DNA from: an uncultured Acidobacteriota bacterium
Lineage (GTDB): Bacteria > Acidobacteriota > Terriglobia > Bryobacterales > Bryobacteraceae
Assembly: GCA_902825945.1 (NCBI GenBank)
Contig: CADECY010000059.1
Coordinates: 1 to 54,847, forward strand
Length of the DNA: 54,847 bases
Direction of reading: 5' to 3'
The notes below the pieces were generated by a model. That model saw only the letters and a list, made by a program, of their open reading frames with translations. It made no database searches and had not been told where the DNA came from. Of the stretch, positions 17,326 to 26,221 are shown piece after piece (position 1 is the stretch's first letter; each line of letters begins with the position of its first letter). The position numbers and the translations under genes were made by a program.

Positions 17326-18651
17326 ATGACAAGGATGCCCCTGAAGAGCCTTATCGCCACTCTGGTCTGCCTGGCCGGCTTCGCCGCCGCCGCGCCGCGC
17401 CAACCGAACGTCGTATTCATCATCTCCGACGATCACGGCTGGCGCGACTACGGCTTCATGGGACATGCCGATGTTCGGACACCCCACATCGACAGGTTGG
17501 CCAAAGAGGGCCTCACGCTCACGCGCGGATACGTGCCGACGAGCCTCTGCCGGCCGAGCCTCGCTTCGATCATGACAGGGCTCTACCCGCATCAGCACAA
17601 GATCACGGGCAATGATCCGAAGGGTGATGCCAAGGACGCCGCGAATCGCGAGCAAATGGTGAAGGTCTTCCAGGAGTCGAAGACGATCGCGGGAATGCTG
17701 GGAGCGAAGGGCTACGTCAGCCACCAGTCCGGCAAATGGTGGGAGGGCGAATGCAGATGCGGCGGATTCACCGAGTGCATGACGCATGGCGACGTGTCGC
17801 GCGGCGGACGCCACGGGGACGAGGGGCTGAAGATCGGCCGCCAGACGATGCAGCCGGTGTTCGATTTCATCGACCAGTCGAAGGGCAAGCCCTTCTTTCT
17901 CTGGTACGCACCGTTCCTTCCGCATACGCCACACAACCCGCCGGAGAGGCTGCTCGCGAAATATCGCAGGCCGGGGCTCGACCTGTCGATCTCCAAATAC
18001 TACGCCATGATCGAGTGGCTGGATGAGACCGTGGGCCAGTTGCGCGAGCATCTCGAGAAACGCGGACTGGCGGACGACACGATCATCGCTTACATGGCCG
18101 ACAACGGTTGGGTGCAACTTCCGGGCGGAGGCACCCTTGCGGAAAGCCGCGCCAAGCTGTCGCCCTACGATGCCGGCGTTCGAACGCCACTGATCCTGTG
18201 GGCACCGAAACAGATCCGGCCCGCTCGCGACGACCGGTCGCTGGCCTCGACGGTCGATCTCGCAACCACGATCCTTCCGATGTGCGACATCAAGCCGCGC
18301 GACGAAATGCCCGGGATCAACCTGCTCGACGCGCGGGTGCGCTCGCGCCGCGATTCGATCTTCGGGGCGATCTTCGTCCACACCTCGGAGGACATACGGC
18401 GGCCGGAAGCGAACGTGAAGTATCGCTGGATGATTCGCGGCTCCCAAAAGCTGATCGTGCCGCATGGCGCAAACGAACGGTTGTTGATCTGGGAGAACAC
18501 GCCGAAAGTGCCGTGGATGCTCGGGCGCACCGAGCTATTCGACTTGGCCGCCGATCCGGGCGAGACCCGGGACTTGGCCGGGGAGCGGCCAGAGACGGTA
18601 CGGAGCCTGTTGGCGGTTCTCGACCGTTGGTGGAATCCGGCCCGGCCGTAA
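17326..18651 (+). CDS. Type I sulfatase
   Basis: A 441-residue exported sulfatase. After a signal peptide (LIATLVCLAGFAAAAP) comes NVVFIISDDHGWRDYGFMG with the paired metal-binding Asp. The catalytic site is Cys75 in SLCRPSLASIMTGLYPHQ; this Cys must be oxidised to formylglycine by a maturase, which is not in the window. The usual C-x-P-x-R has Leu in place of Arg. The second motif, GYVSHQSGKWWEGE, keeps the active-site Lys. VVLCNA-type endings are absent; the C-terminus ELFDLAADPGETRDLAG is normal. Targets are probably sulfated polysaccharides. CGGAG lies upstream of the ATG at a suitable distance. It may be co-transcribed with the OYE gene. Confidence 0.9.
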   Translation: MTRMPLKSLIATLVCLAGFAAAAPRQPNVVFIISDDHGWRDYGFMGHADVRTPHIDRLAKEGLTLTRGYVPTSLCRPSLASIMTGLYPHQHKITGNDPKGDAKDAANREQMVKVFQESKTIAGMLGAKGYVSHQSGKWWEGECRCGGFTECMTHGDVSRGGRHGDEGLKIGRQTMQPVFDFIDQSKGKPFFLWYAPFLPHTPHNPPERLLAKYRRPGLDLSISKYYAMIEWLDETVGQLREHLEKRGLADDTIIAYMADNGWVQLPGGGTLAESRAKLSPYDAGVRTPLILWAPKQIRPARDDRSLASTVDLATTILPMCDIKPRDEMPGINLLDARVRSRRDSIFGAIFVHTSEDIRRPEANVKYRWMIRGSQKLIVPHGANERLLIWENTPKVPWMLGRTELFDLAADPGETRDLAGERPETVRSLLAVLDRWWNPARP

Positions 18652-18989
18652 TTCGCGCTTCGAGTGAATTTTCCAGCCGTGAATCCCACTATCTATATGT
18701 GGAGAGTCAGGACCACGGATTCAAGTACGCACCGGAGAACGATCCGCGCGGGCTGCTATGCTCAGTTCGAGGCTGAGGCGCGCGAAGTCCTGCGCGGGCG
18801 CTGACGCCGCGCCCCGTACGTCCGCCCGGGCAGTCCTAGGGTCTACGGCTTCTCAGGTTCCGCGAATCAGGGTGAAACTCTGTTCAAGAACCTGTGTTCA
18901 GTCATGCATACTGGGACTACCGAAGGGGTGAGATCCCGCACACGGCCCGCGCAGCCAGCGCGGGACCATCGTCCAAGAAGGGCAGACGT
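18652..18989 (+). other. 338-base intergenic region with a repeat element and a long 5' leader
   Basis: No convincing gene. At 18666-18720 it holds an element resembling one at 39789-39845 (shared CTATCTA, TGGAGA and CACGGAT blocks). Further on, GTTCAAGAAC (18879-18888) is a near-palindrome, and CCCGCGC-AGCCA-GCGCGGG (18946-18964) forms a seven-pair hairpin just before the AAGAAGGG ribosome binding site of the next gene. The leader could therefore be structured, but I recognise no riboswitch. Confidence 0.4.
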
Positions 18990-20996
18990 ATGAAATTGAA
19001 GCAGATATTCGTTGCGGCCGGTGTCGTGACCCTCGGGGGCGGATTCTTCTCCGCGACTCGTGCGCAGGAATCCGGAGACGCGGCAGTGGAGTTGGGGGTC
19101 GAGCATGCCGAATGCGGCTTGTTCGGACCCAAGGGGGAGCAGTTCCGCTCCTATCAGCGCGACCGTTTCCAACTAAGCGGGATGACAGCGAAGGTTTGGC
19201 CGATGCTCGGAACGGCCGCGGCCAAGTCAGGCCCGGCGTCAGAGGCCGCGGCGGCATTCGACAATCCAGGGAACCTCGGGCTCATCGATCGACACATCTC
19301 GCAGGCGATCCAGGACGCGGGAATCAAACCCGCGGCGCTGACGAACGACTACGAGTTCTGCCGGCGCATTACGCTCGACCTCACGGGCCGGGTCCCCACC
19401 TATGACCGCCTGCTGCAGTTCGCCAACGACACAGCTCGTGACAAGCGTGCCAAGTACATCGACGAACTCCTCGCCTCTCCGGAGTTCAACGACAAGTGGG
19501 CGATGTTTTTCGGTGATCTGTTCGAAAACATCGACAACAACACTCAAGTCCGGATCTATCCGGAAGGCCGCAATGCGTACCATGGCTTCATCAAGTCTTC
19601 ACTTGCGGCCAACAAGAAGTACGACGTGATGGTGCGCGAGTTGATCTCGGCGACAGGTGAGAACAGTTGGGAGAAGGGCGAACTCAACTGGTTCGTACTC
19701 GGATTCATGGGCGGCGGCCCCGCACAGGACATCGCCGACCTGCAGGCCTCGATCGCCGCGGAGAAATTCCTCGGCATCTCGCACGAGAACTGCGTGTTGT
19801 GCCATGACGGGCGGCGCCATCTGGACACGCTCAGTTTGTGGGGCAAGACCGAAACACGGCGCAAGGGCTGGGAACTATCCGCGTTTTTCGCGAAGAGCCA
19901 AATGGTCCGCGTGCCGGTGGCCAACGCGGTCAATGGACAGCCGTACTACTATCGCGTGCTCGACCGGCCAGCAGCCGCCGACTATGCGCTCAATACCACG
20001 ACTGGCAATCGTCCCGCGCGTCAGCCGATCGGGACGTTGCGCAACGTCGCACCCAAATACCCGTTCGGTGACGGTACCGGGCAGGGACCCAAGACGGGCG
20101 AAACTTACCGCCAGGCTCTGGCCCGCCTGATCACCTCCGACATCCAGTTCTCACGCGCCACGGTGAACCACATCTGGAAGCAGATGTTCGGACGCGGCAT
20201 CGTCGATCCGGTCAACCAGTTCGATCCGGCGAGGCTCGATCCCGACAATCCTCCCGCCGCTGACAGCGGCTGGACGCTGCAGCCGTCGCATCCGCGATTG
20301 CTAAACGCGCTCGCTCAGGATTTCCAGACGAACCAGTTCGATCTGCGATGGCTGATCCGGGAGATCGCCGACTCGGAGACCTATCAACTCTCGGCGCGAT
20401 GGGACGGCCAATGGCTGCCTGATTACGAGAAGTTGTTTCCGCGCAAGTACGTGCGCCGCCTGTGGGGCGAAGAGGTGGTGGACGCGATCGCGCTGGCGAG
20501 CGGCATGCCGGTCACCTACGCCGTCAACGGTGGAATGGAGCCGGTGGCATGGGCGATGCAGTTGCCGCAGACGAGAGGCCTCGGGATCGCCACGGTGCCG
20601 CTTGCGAATCGCGCGGCGGGCATCCTCAATACCTATCAGAACACTTCGTTCATGGACGCGTTCCTGCGCGGAAACAGGATCGAGGAGGAGCGGCGTCAGG
20701 ACGGATCGGTGGGGCAGGTTCTCAACCTGATGAATGATCGCTACGTGATGGACCGGACGCGAGCAGTGGGAGCGGGGAACACGGCTTCCCTCGCTCGAAG
20801 GCTGCTGACGAAGTATCCGAACGGCAATGACGCGCTGCTGATCAACGAGATGTTCCTCGCGGTTCTCTCCCGCCCTGCCGCCGAGGACGAGCAGCGTCTG
20901 GCGCAATCGATGCTCGTGCAGGGCAATCGCCAACAGAAGGTGGAGGACCTGTTGTGGTCGCTCTACAACAAAGTCGACTTCATCTACAACTACTGA
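18990..20996 (+). CDS. DUF1549/DUF1553 protein with c-type haem motif
   Basis: About 668 residues. I chose ATG 18990 because a Sec signal starts there (LKQIFVAAGVVTLGGGFFSATRAQ) and AAGAAGGG lies upstream; the longer open frame has no support. DUF1549 covers EFCRRITLDLTGRVPTYDRL and NDKWAMFFGDLFENID. A single CVLCHDGRRHLDTL motif gives one c-type haem site. The C-terminal DUF1553 part includes ATVNHIWKQMFGRGIVDPVN and HPRLLNALAQDF. Unlike the 9007-11448 homologue it lacks the N-terminal PSCyt1 domain. It leads an operon with DUF1501 and probably DUF362 genes. Function of the family is unknown; a periplasmic redox role is inferred from the haem site. Confidence 0.88.
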   Translation: MKLKQIFVAAGVVTLGGGFFSATRAQESGDAAVELGVEHAECGLFGPKGEQFRSYQRDRFQLSGMTAKVWPMLGTAAAKSGPASEAAAAFDNPGNLGLIDRHISQAIQDAGIKPAALTNDYEFCRRITLDLTGRVPTYDRLLQFANDTARDKRAKYIDELLASPEFNDKWAMFFGDLFENIDNNTQVRIYPEGRNAYHGFIKSSLAANKKYDVMVRELISATGENSWEKGELNWFVLGFMGGGPAQDIADLQASIAAEKFLGISHENCVLCHDGRRHLDTLSLWGKTETRRKGWELSAFFAKSQMVRVPVANAVNGQPYYYRVLDRPAAADYALNTTTGNRPARQPIGTLRNVAPKYPFGDGTGQGPKTGETYRQALARLITSDIQFSRATVNHIWKQMFGRGIVDPVNQFDPARLDPDNPPAADSGWTLQPSHPRLLNALAQDFQTNQFDLRWLIREIADSETYQLSARWDGQWLPDYEKLFPRKYVRRLWGEEVVDAIALASGMPVTYAVNGGMEPVAWAMQLPQTRGLGIATVPLANRAAGILNTYQNTSFMDAFLRGNRIEEERRQDGSVGQVLNLMNDRYVMDRTRAVGAGNTASLARRLLTKYPNGNDALLINEMFLAVLSRPAAEDEQRLAQSMLVQGNRQQKVEDLLWSLYNKVDFIYNY

Positions 20997-21012
20997 GCGC
21001 GGAGCACCAGCC

Positions 21013-22401
21013 ATGAAAAACCAAGAGAAATTCGACCGCCTCGCCGCCAAGCACCCACACTCGCATGAGTTCTTCTTTTCGCGTCCCCATTGGAGCCGCC
21101 GCGGCTTTTTCAAAATGCTGGGCGCGGGAGTGACAGCCTCGGTTCTGACGGAACGGCCCGCGCTCGGCGAAGTGGTCACGCGCACGGGACAACAGACCAT
21201 CAGCCGCGCGAAGAACATCGTCATGCTGCTGCTGTCCGGTGCGCCGTCGCATGTCGATACGTTCGACTTCAAGGAATCGCCGGGAGCGCCTCTCGACGTG
21301 CTCAAACCGGAGACGATCAACGGCGTCAAGTTCCCCACTGGTATCATGCCGAAGCTCGCCGGGAAGATCGACGAGATGGTGATCGTGCGGTCGGGCCGTT
21401 CGTGGGCGCTGCAGCACTCGCTCGGACAGGCGTGGGTCCAGATCGGGCGCTCGCCGGGCGCGGTTCTCGGTGATATCGCGCCGAATATCGGTTCGATCGT
21501 GGCGGTCGAGAAGGAGCCCGAAAAGACTCCATCCCAGGTGTTCCCGACGTTCCTCGCGCTCAACTCCGACGGCGCGGTTGGCTCCGGATACATGTCCGCG
21601 GCCTATGCTCCGCTGCGCATCATTCCCGCCACCACCGGACTTCCCGATACCGACAATCCGGACGGACAGGCGCGGTTCGAGGCCAAGTACGACTTTGTCA
21701 ACCGTCTCGACGCGGGATTGCGTGTCAACTCTCCCTACGGAAAGGCGATGGAGGACTTCGACCGTTTCTACAAGGAAGGCCGCGGGCTGATGTTCAATCC
21801 GGCCGTGACCAAGGCGTTCCGATTCACCGCCGACGAGTCGGCCCGGTACGGCGGCAACAATTTCGGCAACGCCTGTCTGCTGGCCTCGAAGATCCTTGCC
21901 GAACGTGCCGGCACTCGTTATGTCCAGATCACGCTCGGCGGCTGGGACATGCACCAGAACATCTACACGCCAAACGTGCTTCCGGCGCTGACGCGCACGC
22001 TCGACAATGGCGTGTCGCAAATGCTCGCGGACATGAAGGCGAGTGGCGTGCTCGACGAAACCCTCGTCGTCATGATGGGCGAGTTCGGGCGGACGCCAGG
22101 CCGCATCACCGCGCAACAGGGCCGCGATCACTTCCTGCAACAATTCATGGTGTTCGCGGGCGCGGGCGTCAAGGGCGGCCGCGCGATTGGCGCGACCAGT
22201 GACGATGGAGCCTTCACCACCGAAGCCGGCTGGTCTCGCGATCGCGACATCCGGCCGGAGGATGTCGAGGCTACGATCTACTCGGCGCTCGGCATCGATT
22301 GGACGAGCATCCGCTATGACGACCCGTTCAAACGCGGATTCTACTACGTGCCGGAGTCGGACAAGGATCTCTACGCCCCCATTAACGAACTCTGGGGCTG
22401 A
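21013..22401 (+). CDS. DUF1501 Tat-exported protein
   Basis: A 462-residue DUF1501 protein. The N-terminus is longer than usual: about 28 residues, rich in His, precede the twin-Arg motif HWSRRGFFKMLGAGVTASVL. Conserved segments are NIVMLLLSGAPSHVDTFDFK, ITLGGWDMHQNIYTPNVLPA, VVMMGEFGRTP and QGRDHFLQQFMVFAGAGVKG. It follows the DUF1549 gene by 16 bases and is certainly co-transcribed. It is only distantly similar to the other DUF1501 protein here (7584-9002), so the two modules are probably paralogous and not a recent duplication. It belongs to the alkaline phosphatase-like fold; activity unknown. Confidence 0.9.
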   Translation: MKNQEKFDRLAAKHPHSHEFFFSRPHWSRRGFFKMLGAGVTASVLTERPALGEVVTRTGQQTISRAKNIVMLLLSGAPSHVDTFDFKESPGAPLDVLKPETINGVKFPTGIMPKLAGKIDEMVIVRSGRSWALQHSLGQAWVQIGRSPGAVLGDIAPNIGSIVAVEKEPEKTPSQVFPTFLALNSDGAVGSGYMSAAYAPLRIIPATTGLPDTDNPDGQARFEAKYDFVNRLDAGLRVNSPYGKAMEDFDRFYKEGRGLMFNPAVTKAFRFTADESARYGGNNFGNACLLASKILAERAGTRYVQITLGGWDMHQNIYTPNVLPALTRTLDNGVSQMLADMKASGVLDETLVVMMGEFGRTPGRITAQQGRDHFLQQFMVFAGAGVKGGRAIGATSDDGAFTTEAGWSRDRDIRPEDVEATIYSALGIDWTSIRYDDPFKRGFYYVPESDKDLYAPINELWG

Positions 22402-22478
22402 CGGCGACTCGATCCAGCCCGTCGCGGAGTCGCCTGGTGGTATGCTGTTGTCGTAACCTCTGGGAAGGAGACTGGCCG

Positions 22479-23789
22479 ATGTGTCCATATAGCAAGATCA
22501 AAGCGATCTCCCGGCGCCGCTTTTTGCAGGCATCCGGATTGGCTGCCGCAGCGCCGCTTCCGTTGATTCTGCCTAGCGATCTCGCCGCAGCGCCTGCCTC
22601 GCGCCTGCCGAAGACACACTTCGCCGTTCATCCTTTCATCGAGGCCAATCCGAAGGCGATCTTCATCAAGCGGACCCACGTGCCGCACAAGATGGACGAG
22701 CCTTCGAAGCTCCGCGAAGGCATCAGCTTCGCGCGCGAAGTCTTCGTCCCCGCCGATGAAGGCGTGCCCATTTCGCACCGGATCATCCTCAAGCCGAACT
22801 TCACCAGCGTTCGTTCGAAGAACCGTCCCCACGAAGAGAATTGGGGTACCGGCACCGACGCGCAGTTCTACGAAGGCATCGTCATCGGCTTGAAGGAACT
22901 GGGTGCGCGCAAGTTCCACTTCCTCGAGGCGAACAATTTCCACACTTGGAACTATCGCGGATTGGTCGACATCAACGAGCGCCACGGCGTCGAGATGAAC
23001 GAACCCGAGCGCCGCGTCCGCAATTTCCAGGACGCCTACGAGATGAACTGGACCAAGGTGCCCGAGCCCGTTGTCTACGCGCGCATTCCGCACTATGCTC
23101 CGATCAACGAGCCCGACACGTGGCTGCTCAATATCTCCAAGTGGAAGTCGCACGGAATGTGCATGACGCTTTCCACCAAGAACCTGCAGGGACTCGTAGT
23201 AAAGCCGTTCGTGCGATTCTGCCCCGGCTGGCAGATGGTGACCGGTGCGCCCCAGTGGATGCAGCCCGACATCGACCGCAACGTCGAGAAGGTAGTGAAC
23301 CGTTTCTTTGACGATCACGTGCGCAAGGGCTACGCACGCTATCAGAGTCGCGCCGACCTCGGACCCGTGAATCAGGAGATCTGGGCGCACAAAACCTGTG
23401 ACAACGCGCAGGTGCTCAACCCGGGATTGAACATCATTGAAGGCATCTACGGCCGCGACGGTGACGGCTTCGGCGTCGGCAACGATTACTTGACCAACCT
23501 CGTGATGTTCGGTAAGGATCGCTTCCGCCTCGACATGATCGGCATGTATCTCGGCGGCCATGAACCCGGCAACGTGAACCTGTTCCGCATCGCCAAAGAG
23601 CGCGGACTCACCGACACCTTCAACCCCCACGAGATTCCGGTCTACGAGTGGGTGGACGGGCGTCCCGTGCGCCGGCAGCTTTCCGACTTCGAGCGTACGC
23701 CTCTCAAGACCTACTACCTCCAGCGCGACGGCGAGCCGCTCTATCACTTGGTGAACGAACCGTTCGACTACGGCAAGGCCAGGGCGTAA
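22479..23789 (+). CDS. DUF362 domain protein with Tat signal
   Basis: A 436-residue protein. The ATG at 22479 is preceded by GGGAAGGAG, a strong ribosome binding site, and starts a twin-Arg signal (ISRRRFLQASGLAAAAPLPL). The body matches DUF362: HRIILKPNFTSVRS, GIVIGLKELGARKFHFLEAN, and WLLNISKWKSHGMCMTLSTK followed by NLQGLV. Many DUF362 proteins carry 4Fe-4S ferredoxin domains; none is seen here. The function of the domain is not established. It lies 77 bases after DUF1501 on the same strand. It may have its own promoter or be the third gene of the cytochrome operon. It ends next to the convergent phosphoesterase gene. Confidence 0.82.
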   Translation: MCPYSKIKAISRRRFLQASGLAAAAPLPLILPSDLAAAPASRLPKTHFAVHPFIEANPKAIFIKRTHVPHKMDEPSKLREGISFAREVFVPADEGVPISHRIILKPNFTSVRSKNRPHEENWGTGTDAQFYEGIVIGLKELGARKFHFLEANNFHTWNYRGLVDINERHGVEMNEPERRVRNFQDAYEMNWTKVPEPVVYARIPHYAPINEPDTWLLNISKWKSHGMCMTLSTKNLQGLVVKPFVRFCPGWQMVTGAPQWMQPDIDRNVEKVVNRFFDDHVRKGYARYQSRADLGPVNQEIWAHKTCDNAQVLNPGLNIIEGIYGRDGDGFGVGNDYLTNLVMFGKDRFRLDMIGMYLGGHEPGNVNLFRIAKERGLTDTFNPHEIPVYEWVDGRPVRRQLSDFERTPLKTYYLQRDGEPLYHLVNEPFDYGKARA

Positions 23790-24311
23790 TCACCCGAGTT
23801 CGAGGCGTTCGGCTTCGCCGGTGACCGTATCGTAGATTGCCATCGTGGGCATGACATCGGTGCGGCGCCCTTCGGCGTCGAATCGCGCGCCCATCACCGA
23901 ACCCGGATTCGCCGCCAATGTTCGCCCGATGCGGCGGATGTCGAACACGTGGTTGTGTCCGTAGAAGACCGCGTCGTAGGTGCCCGAAGCGGCGATCGCG
24001 AGTGCGATGTTATCGAAGTGCTGGGCCGCAATCTTGCGCCGGTCCCAATCGGCCTCGAAGAATTCACCGCGCAGACGGATCGTCGCGGCATACCGGGTGG
24101 CCGCCTTGCTCGAGATGCGGAACAGATCCGCGTCGTTGTTGCCGAAGACGATGTGGATCTCACCCGCAAACCCTCGCGCGAGCTGATCGACTACGAACGG
24201 CGAACAGAGATCGCCGCAACAGATCATTCGATCGCAGCCAGCGGAGAGCTTCAACGCCTTGTCGAGGTTCCAGACGTGATCGTGAATGTCGGAGAGAATT
24301 GCGATGCGCAT
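23790..24311 (-). CDS. YfcE/MJ0936-type metallophosphoesterase
   Basis: A 173-residue single-domain calcineurin-like phosphoesterase. All metal-binding motifs are present in order: SDIHDH (Asp8, His10), CGDLCSP, FGNNDADLF and YGHNHVFD. ANPGSVMGAR near the end is typical of the YfcE group, which hydrolyse phosphodiesters in the cytoplasm with manganese. I chose the ATG at 24311 because the first conserved motif begins five residues later; the longer open frame is not protein-like. It starts five bases after the stop of the DUF6807 gene, so the two are probably one transcript. Confidence 0.88.
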   Translation of the reverse strand: MRIAILSDIHDHVWNLDKALKLSAGCDRMICCGDLCSPFVVDQLARGFAGEIHIVFGNNDADLFRISSKAATRYAATIRLRGEFFEADWDRRKIAAQHFDNIALAIAASGTYDAVFYGHNHVFDIRRIGRTLAANPGSVMGARFDAEGRRTDVMPTMAIYDTVTGEAERLELG

Positions 24312-24316
24312 GTGTT

Positions 24317-25378
24317 CTATCTCGACTTTACAAGCTGCGCGCACTCGCTGCCTGACTTGAACTCGCGCGGCACCGTGTAGAGCTTGTGATTGCCGTGCAG
24401 GCAGTCCCGTTCGGATCGTGGTGGTCCGAAGGCACGGCGCAAGGGCGTCTTGGCGAAGCGGTTCCACATCGAATCGATCTCGGCGGGCTCCGGCACTCCG
24501 TCGTGAACCCATAGGCCGTAACGCAGCGACAAAGGAGTGGACGTGCCGATGGAAGTGGGCTTGTCCATCGAGAGCATCGCGCCCATCCAACCATCTTCGC
24601 GGACATGGAACGGCGACGGATGGTGCGGATTGGAAGGGTGATCGAAGAGAGTGATTCCCTCATGCCGGTTCGGATTGGCTTGGCCCGAATAGTCGACCCA
24701 CCGCGCTCGCTTGCGAAAGACCGCGGGCTCGCCCGTGGCGCCTTCGGAGTTGCGGAGTGAGCCGCCGCCGTGGAACGCGCCCGCCCACTTGGCGATCCGC
24801 ACTCCGATCGGTCCGAACAGCGCGGGCTTCAATGTGATGGGCGAACCGGCCGAGGTCAGGTCGAGTTGGAGAATCAGCAGCCAATGGCCTTCCTCGAGCG
24901 GCCGGACCACGATGTGGCGCTTTTCGCGTAATAGCGTCCTTCCGCCGTCCCCGATCCACTCTCCTTCGGTTATCGCGAGTGCCGCATCATCGCCGTCTTC
25001 GAGATGCTCGAGCTTCTTGTGAACGATCCGGGCGGCCGTTGTGTCGCCCCAGAAGTTCATTCCCTCGACATCGTTGAGCGAAAACCAGACAGAGTTGTGA
25101 TGGCTGTGTCCTTGCGGATCTCCGGGATGGCCCATTCGCGTGAGCGTGCGGCCAGAAGGTCCGTTGACCGGATAGAGGAATGGGCGCTTCAGCGCGGACC
25201 CGTAGTGATACCGCGTGAGCTCGCGGCCTTCGAACTCGAACGAGATCTGGTCATAGGGCATTGGAATCGCCTGGGCGCGCGGAATCGGCGGGAATTTCTG
25301 CGCAGGGGCCGCGCTTGCTGAGGCAGCGAGAGCAAGCAAGCGGCGGCGCGAAAGCATCGGGATCTTCACGGGCGTCAT
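24317..25378 (-). CDS. DUF6807 (PmoA-like) family protein, exported
   Basis: A 353-residue protein. The N-terminus (MLSRRRLLALAASASAAPAQ) is a Tat-like signal. DUF6807, which Pfam once labelled PmoA, is recognised from SFEFEGRELTRYHYGSALKR, RPFLYPVNGPSGRTLTRMGH, SHHNSVWFSLNDVEGMNFWG and ITLFDHPSNPHHPSPFHVRE. It is not a methane monooxygenase subunit; the fold is thought to be a beta-sandwich and members sit near sugar-degradation genes. The many His in the GHSHH and PHHPSPFH segments could bind metal. The ATG at 25378 has GGGGG just upstream. The phosphoesterase follows in the same operon. Confidence 0.8.
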   Translation of the reverse strand: MTPVKIPMLSRRRLLALAASASAAPAQKFPPIPRAQAIPMPYDQISFEFEGRELTRYHYGSALKRPFLYPVNGPSGRTLTRMGHPGDPQGHSHHNSVWFSLNDVEGMNFWGDTTAARIVHKKLEHLEDGDDAALAITEGEWIGDGGRTLLREKRHIVVRPLEEGHWLLILQLDLTSAGSPITLKPALFGPIGVRIAKWAGAFHGGGSLRNSEGATGEPAVFRKRARWVDYSGQANPNRHEGITLFDHPSNPHHPSPFHVREDGWMGAMLSMDKPTSIGTSTPLSLRYGLWVHDGVPEPAEIDSMWNRFAKTPLRRAFGPPRSERDCLHGNHKLYTVPREFKSGSECAQLVKSR

Positions 25379-25410
25379 TTTACACCCCCGCGTGATGATA
25401 TTCTGACCGC

Positions 25411-26220
25411 TTGGATCTTCATCTTTCTCACGATGTGGCGGCCGTGATCGGTGGCGCCCAGGGAATCGGCCTCGCGATCGCAATGGAGTTCGCGTCGGAA
25501 GGTGCGCCGGTCGCGCTCATTGACCGCAGTAGCTCAGTGGAGTCCGCGGCCAAGCAGGTGACGGCCCGGCATGGCGTTCGGGCGATCGGGCTCGTTTGCG
25601 ATGCAACGGATGAGGCGGGCTTGCGCGCGAGCGCGGCTGCGATTCTACGCGAGTTCGGCCGGTTCGATCATGTGGTGTATGCCGCCGCGGTTGGATCGGG
25701 AAAATTCGGCTTTCCGTTCTGGAACCTCGAACCGGAGGACTGGCCGCGCGTGCTGGACGTCAACATCACGGGCGCGGTGCGGACGGCTCACGCATTCTCG
25801 CCTCACATGATCGAGAACAAGCGCGGAACGTTTCTGTTCATTTCGTCGATCGCCGGCCAGATCGGTTCGCAGACTGACCCGCCCTACTCGGCGTCAAAGG
25901 CCGCCCTGATCAACTTCGCGCAGTGCGCGGCGAAGGATCTGGCGCCTCACAATGTTCGCGTGAATACGTTGTGTCCGGGCATGGTGAAGACCGAAGTGAA
26001 TCGTGCCGTGTGGCAAGCATGGTTCAATCAGACTCCGCCGGAGCAGCGCCTGAGCTATGAACAGTGGGCGGACGAGAAGGTCCGCCGTGTGGCACCTCTG
26101 GGCCGTTGGCAGTCGGGTGAAGACATGGCCGCGCTAGTCGTGTTTCTCGCGTCATCGCGTGCCGCGAACATCACCGGACAGACGATGAACGTCGATGGCG
26201 GCCAAGTGATGCACTGGTAG
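25411..26220 (+). CDS. Short-chain dehydrogenase/reductase
   Basis: A 269-residue classical SDR. The cofactor motif is GGAQGIGLAIA (residues 14-24), the NNAG position reads YAAAVGSG, and the catalytic set is Ser (FISSIAGQIG) and Tyr-x3-Lys in PYSASKAALINF. LCPGMVKTEV and the C-terminal ITGQTMNVDGGQVMHW are typical. The substrate is unknown; sugar or 3-oxoacyl reductases share this pattern. An in-frame stop upstream leaves TTG 25411 as the only start that keeps the first beta strand. No ribosome binding site is seen, and TATTCT sits exactly six bases before the TTG. The DUF6807 gene diverges from it. Confidence 0.87.
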   Translation: MDLHLSHDVAAVIGGAQGIGLAIAMEFASEGAPVALIDRSSSVESAAKQVTARHGVRAIGLVCDATDEAGLRASAAAILREFGRFDHVVYAAAVGSGKFGFPFWNLEPEDWPRVLDVNITGAVRTAHAFSPHMIENKRGTFLFISSIAGQIGSQTDPPYSASKAALINFAQCAAKDLAPHNVRVNTLCPGMVKTEVNRAVWQAWFNQTPPEQRLSYEQWADEKVRRVAPLGRWQSGEDMAALVVFLASSRAANITGQTMNVDGGQVMHW

Positions 26221-26221
26221 C

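Noticed and set aside
25399..25413. Ninth leaderless start (TATTCT, six bases, TTG) for the SDR at 25411
   Set aside because: The spacing fits, but leaderless initiation at TTG is poorly supported, so I did not count it.
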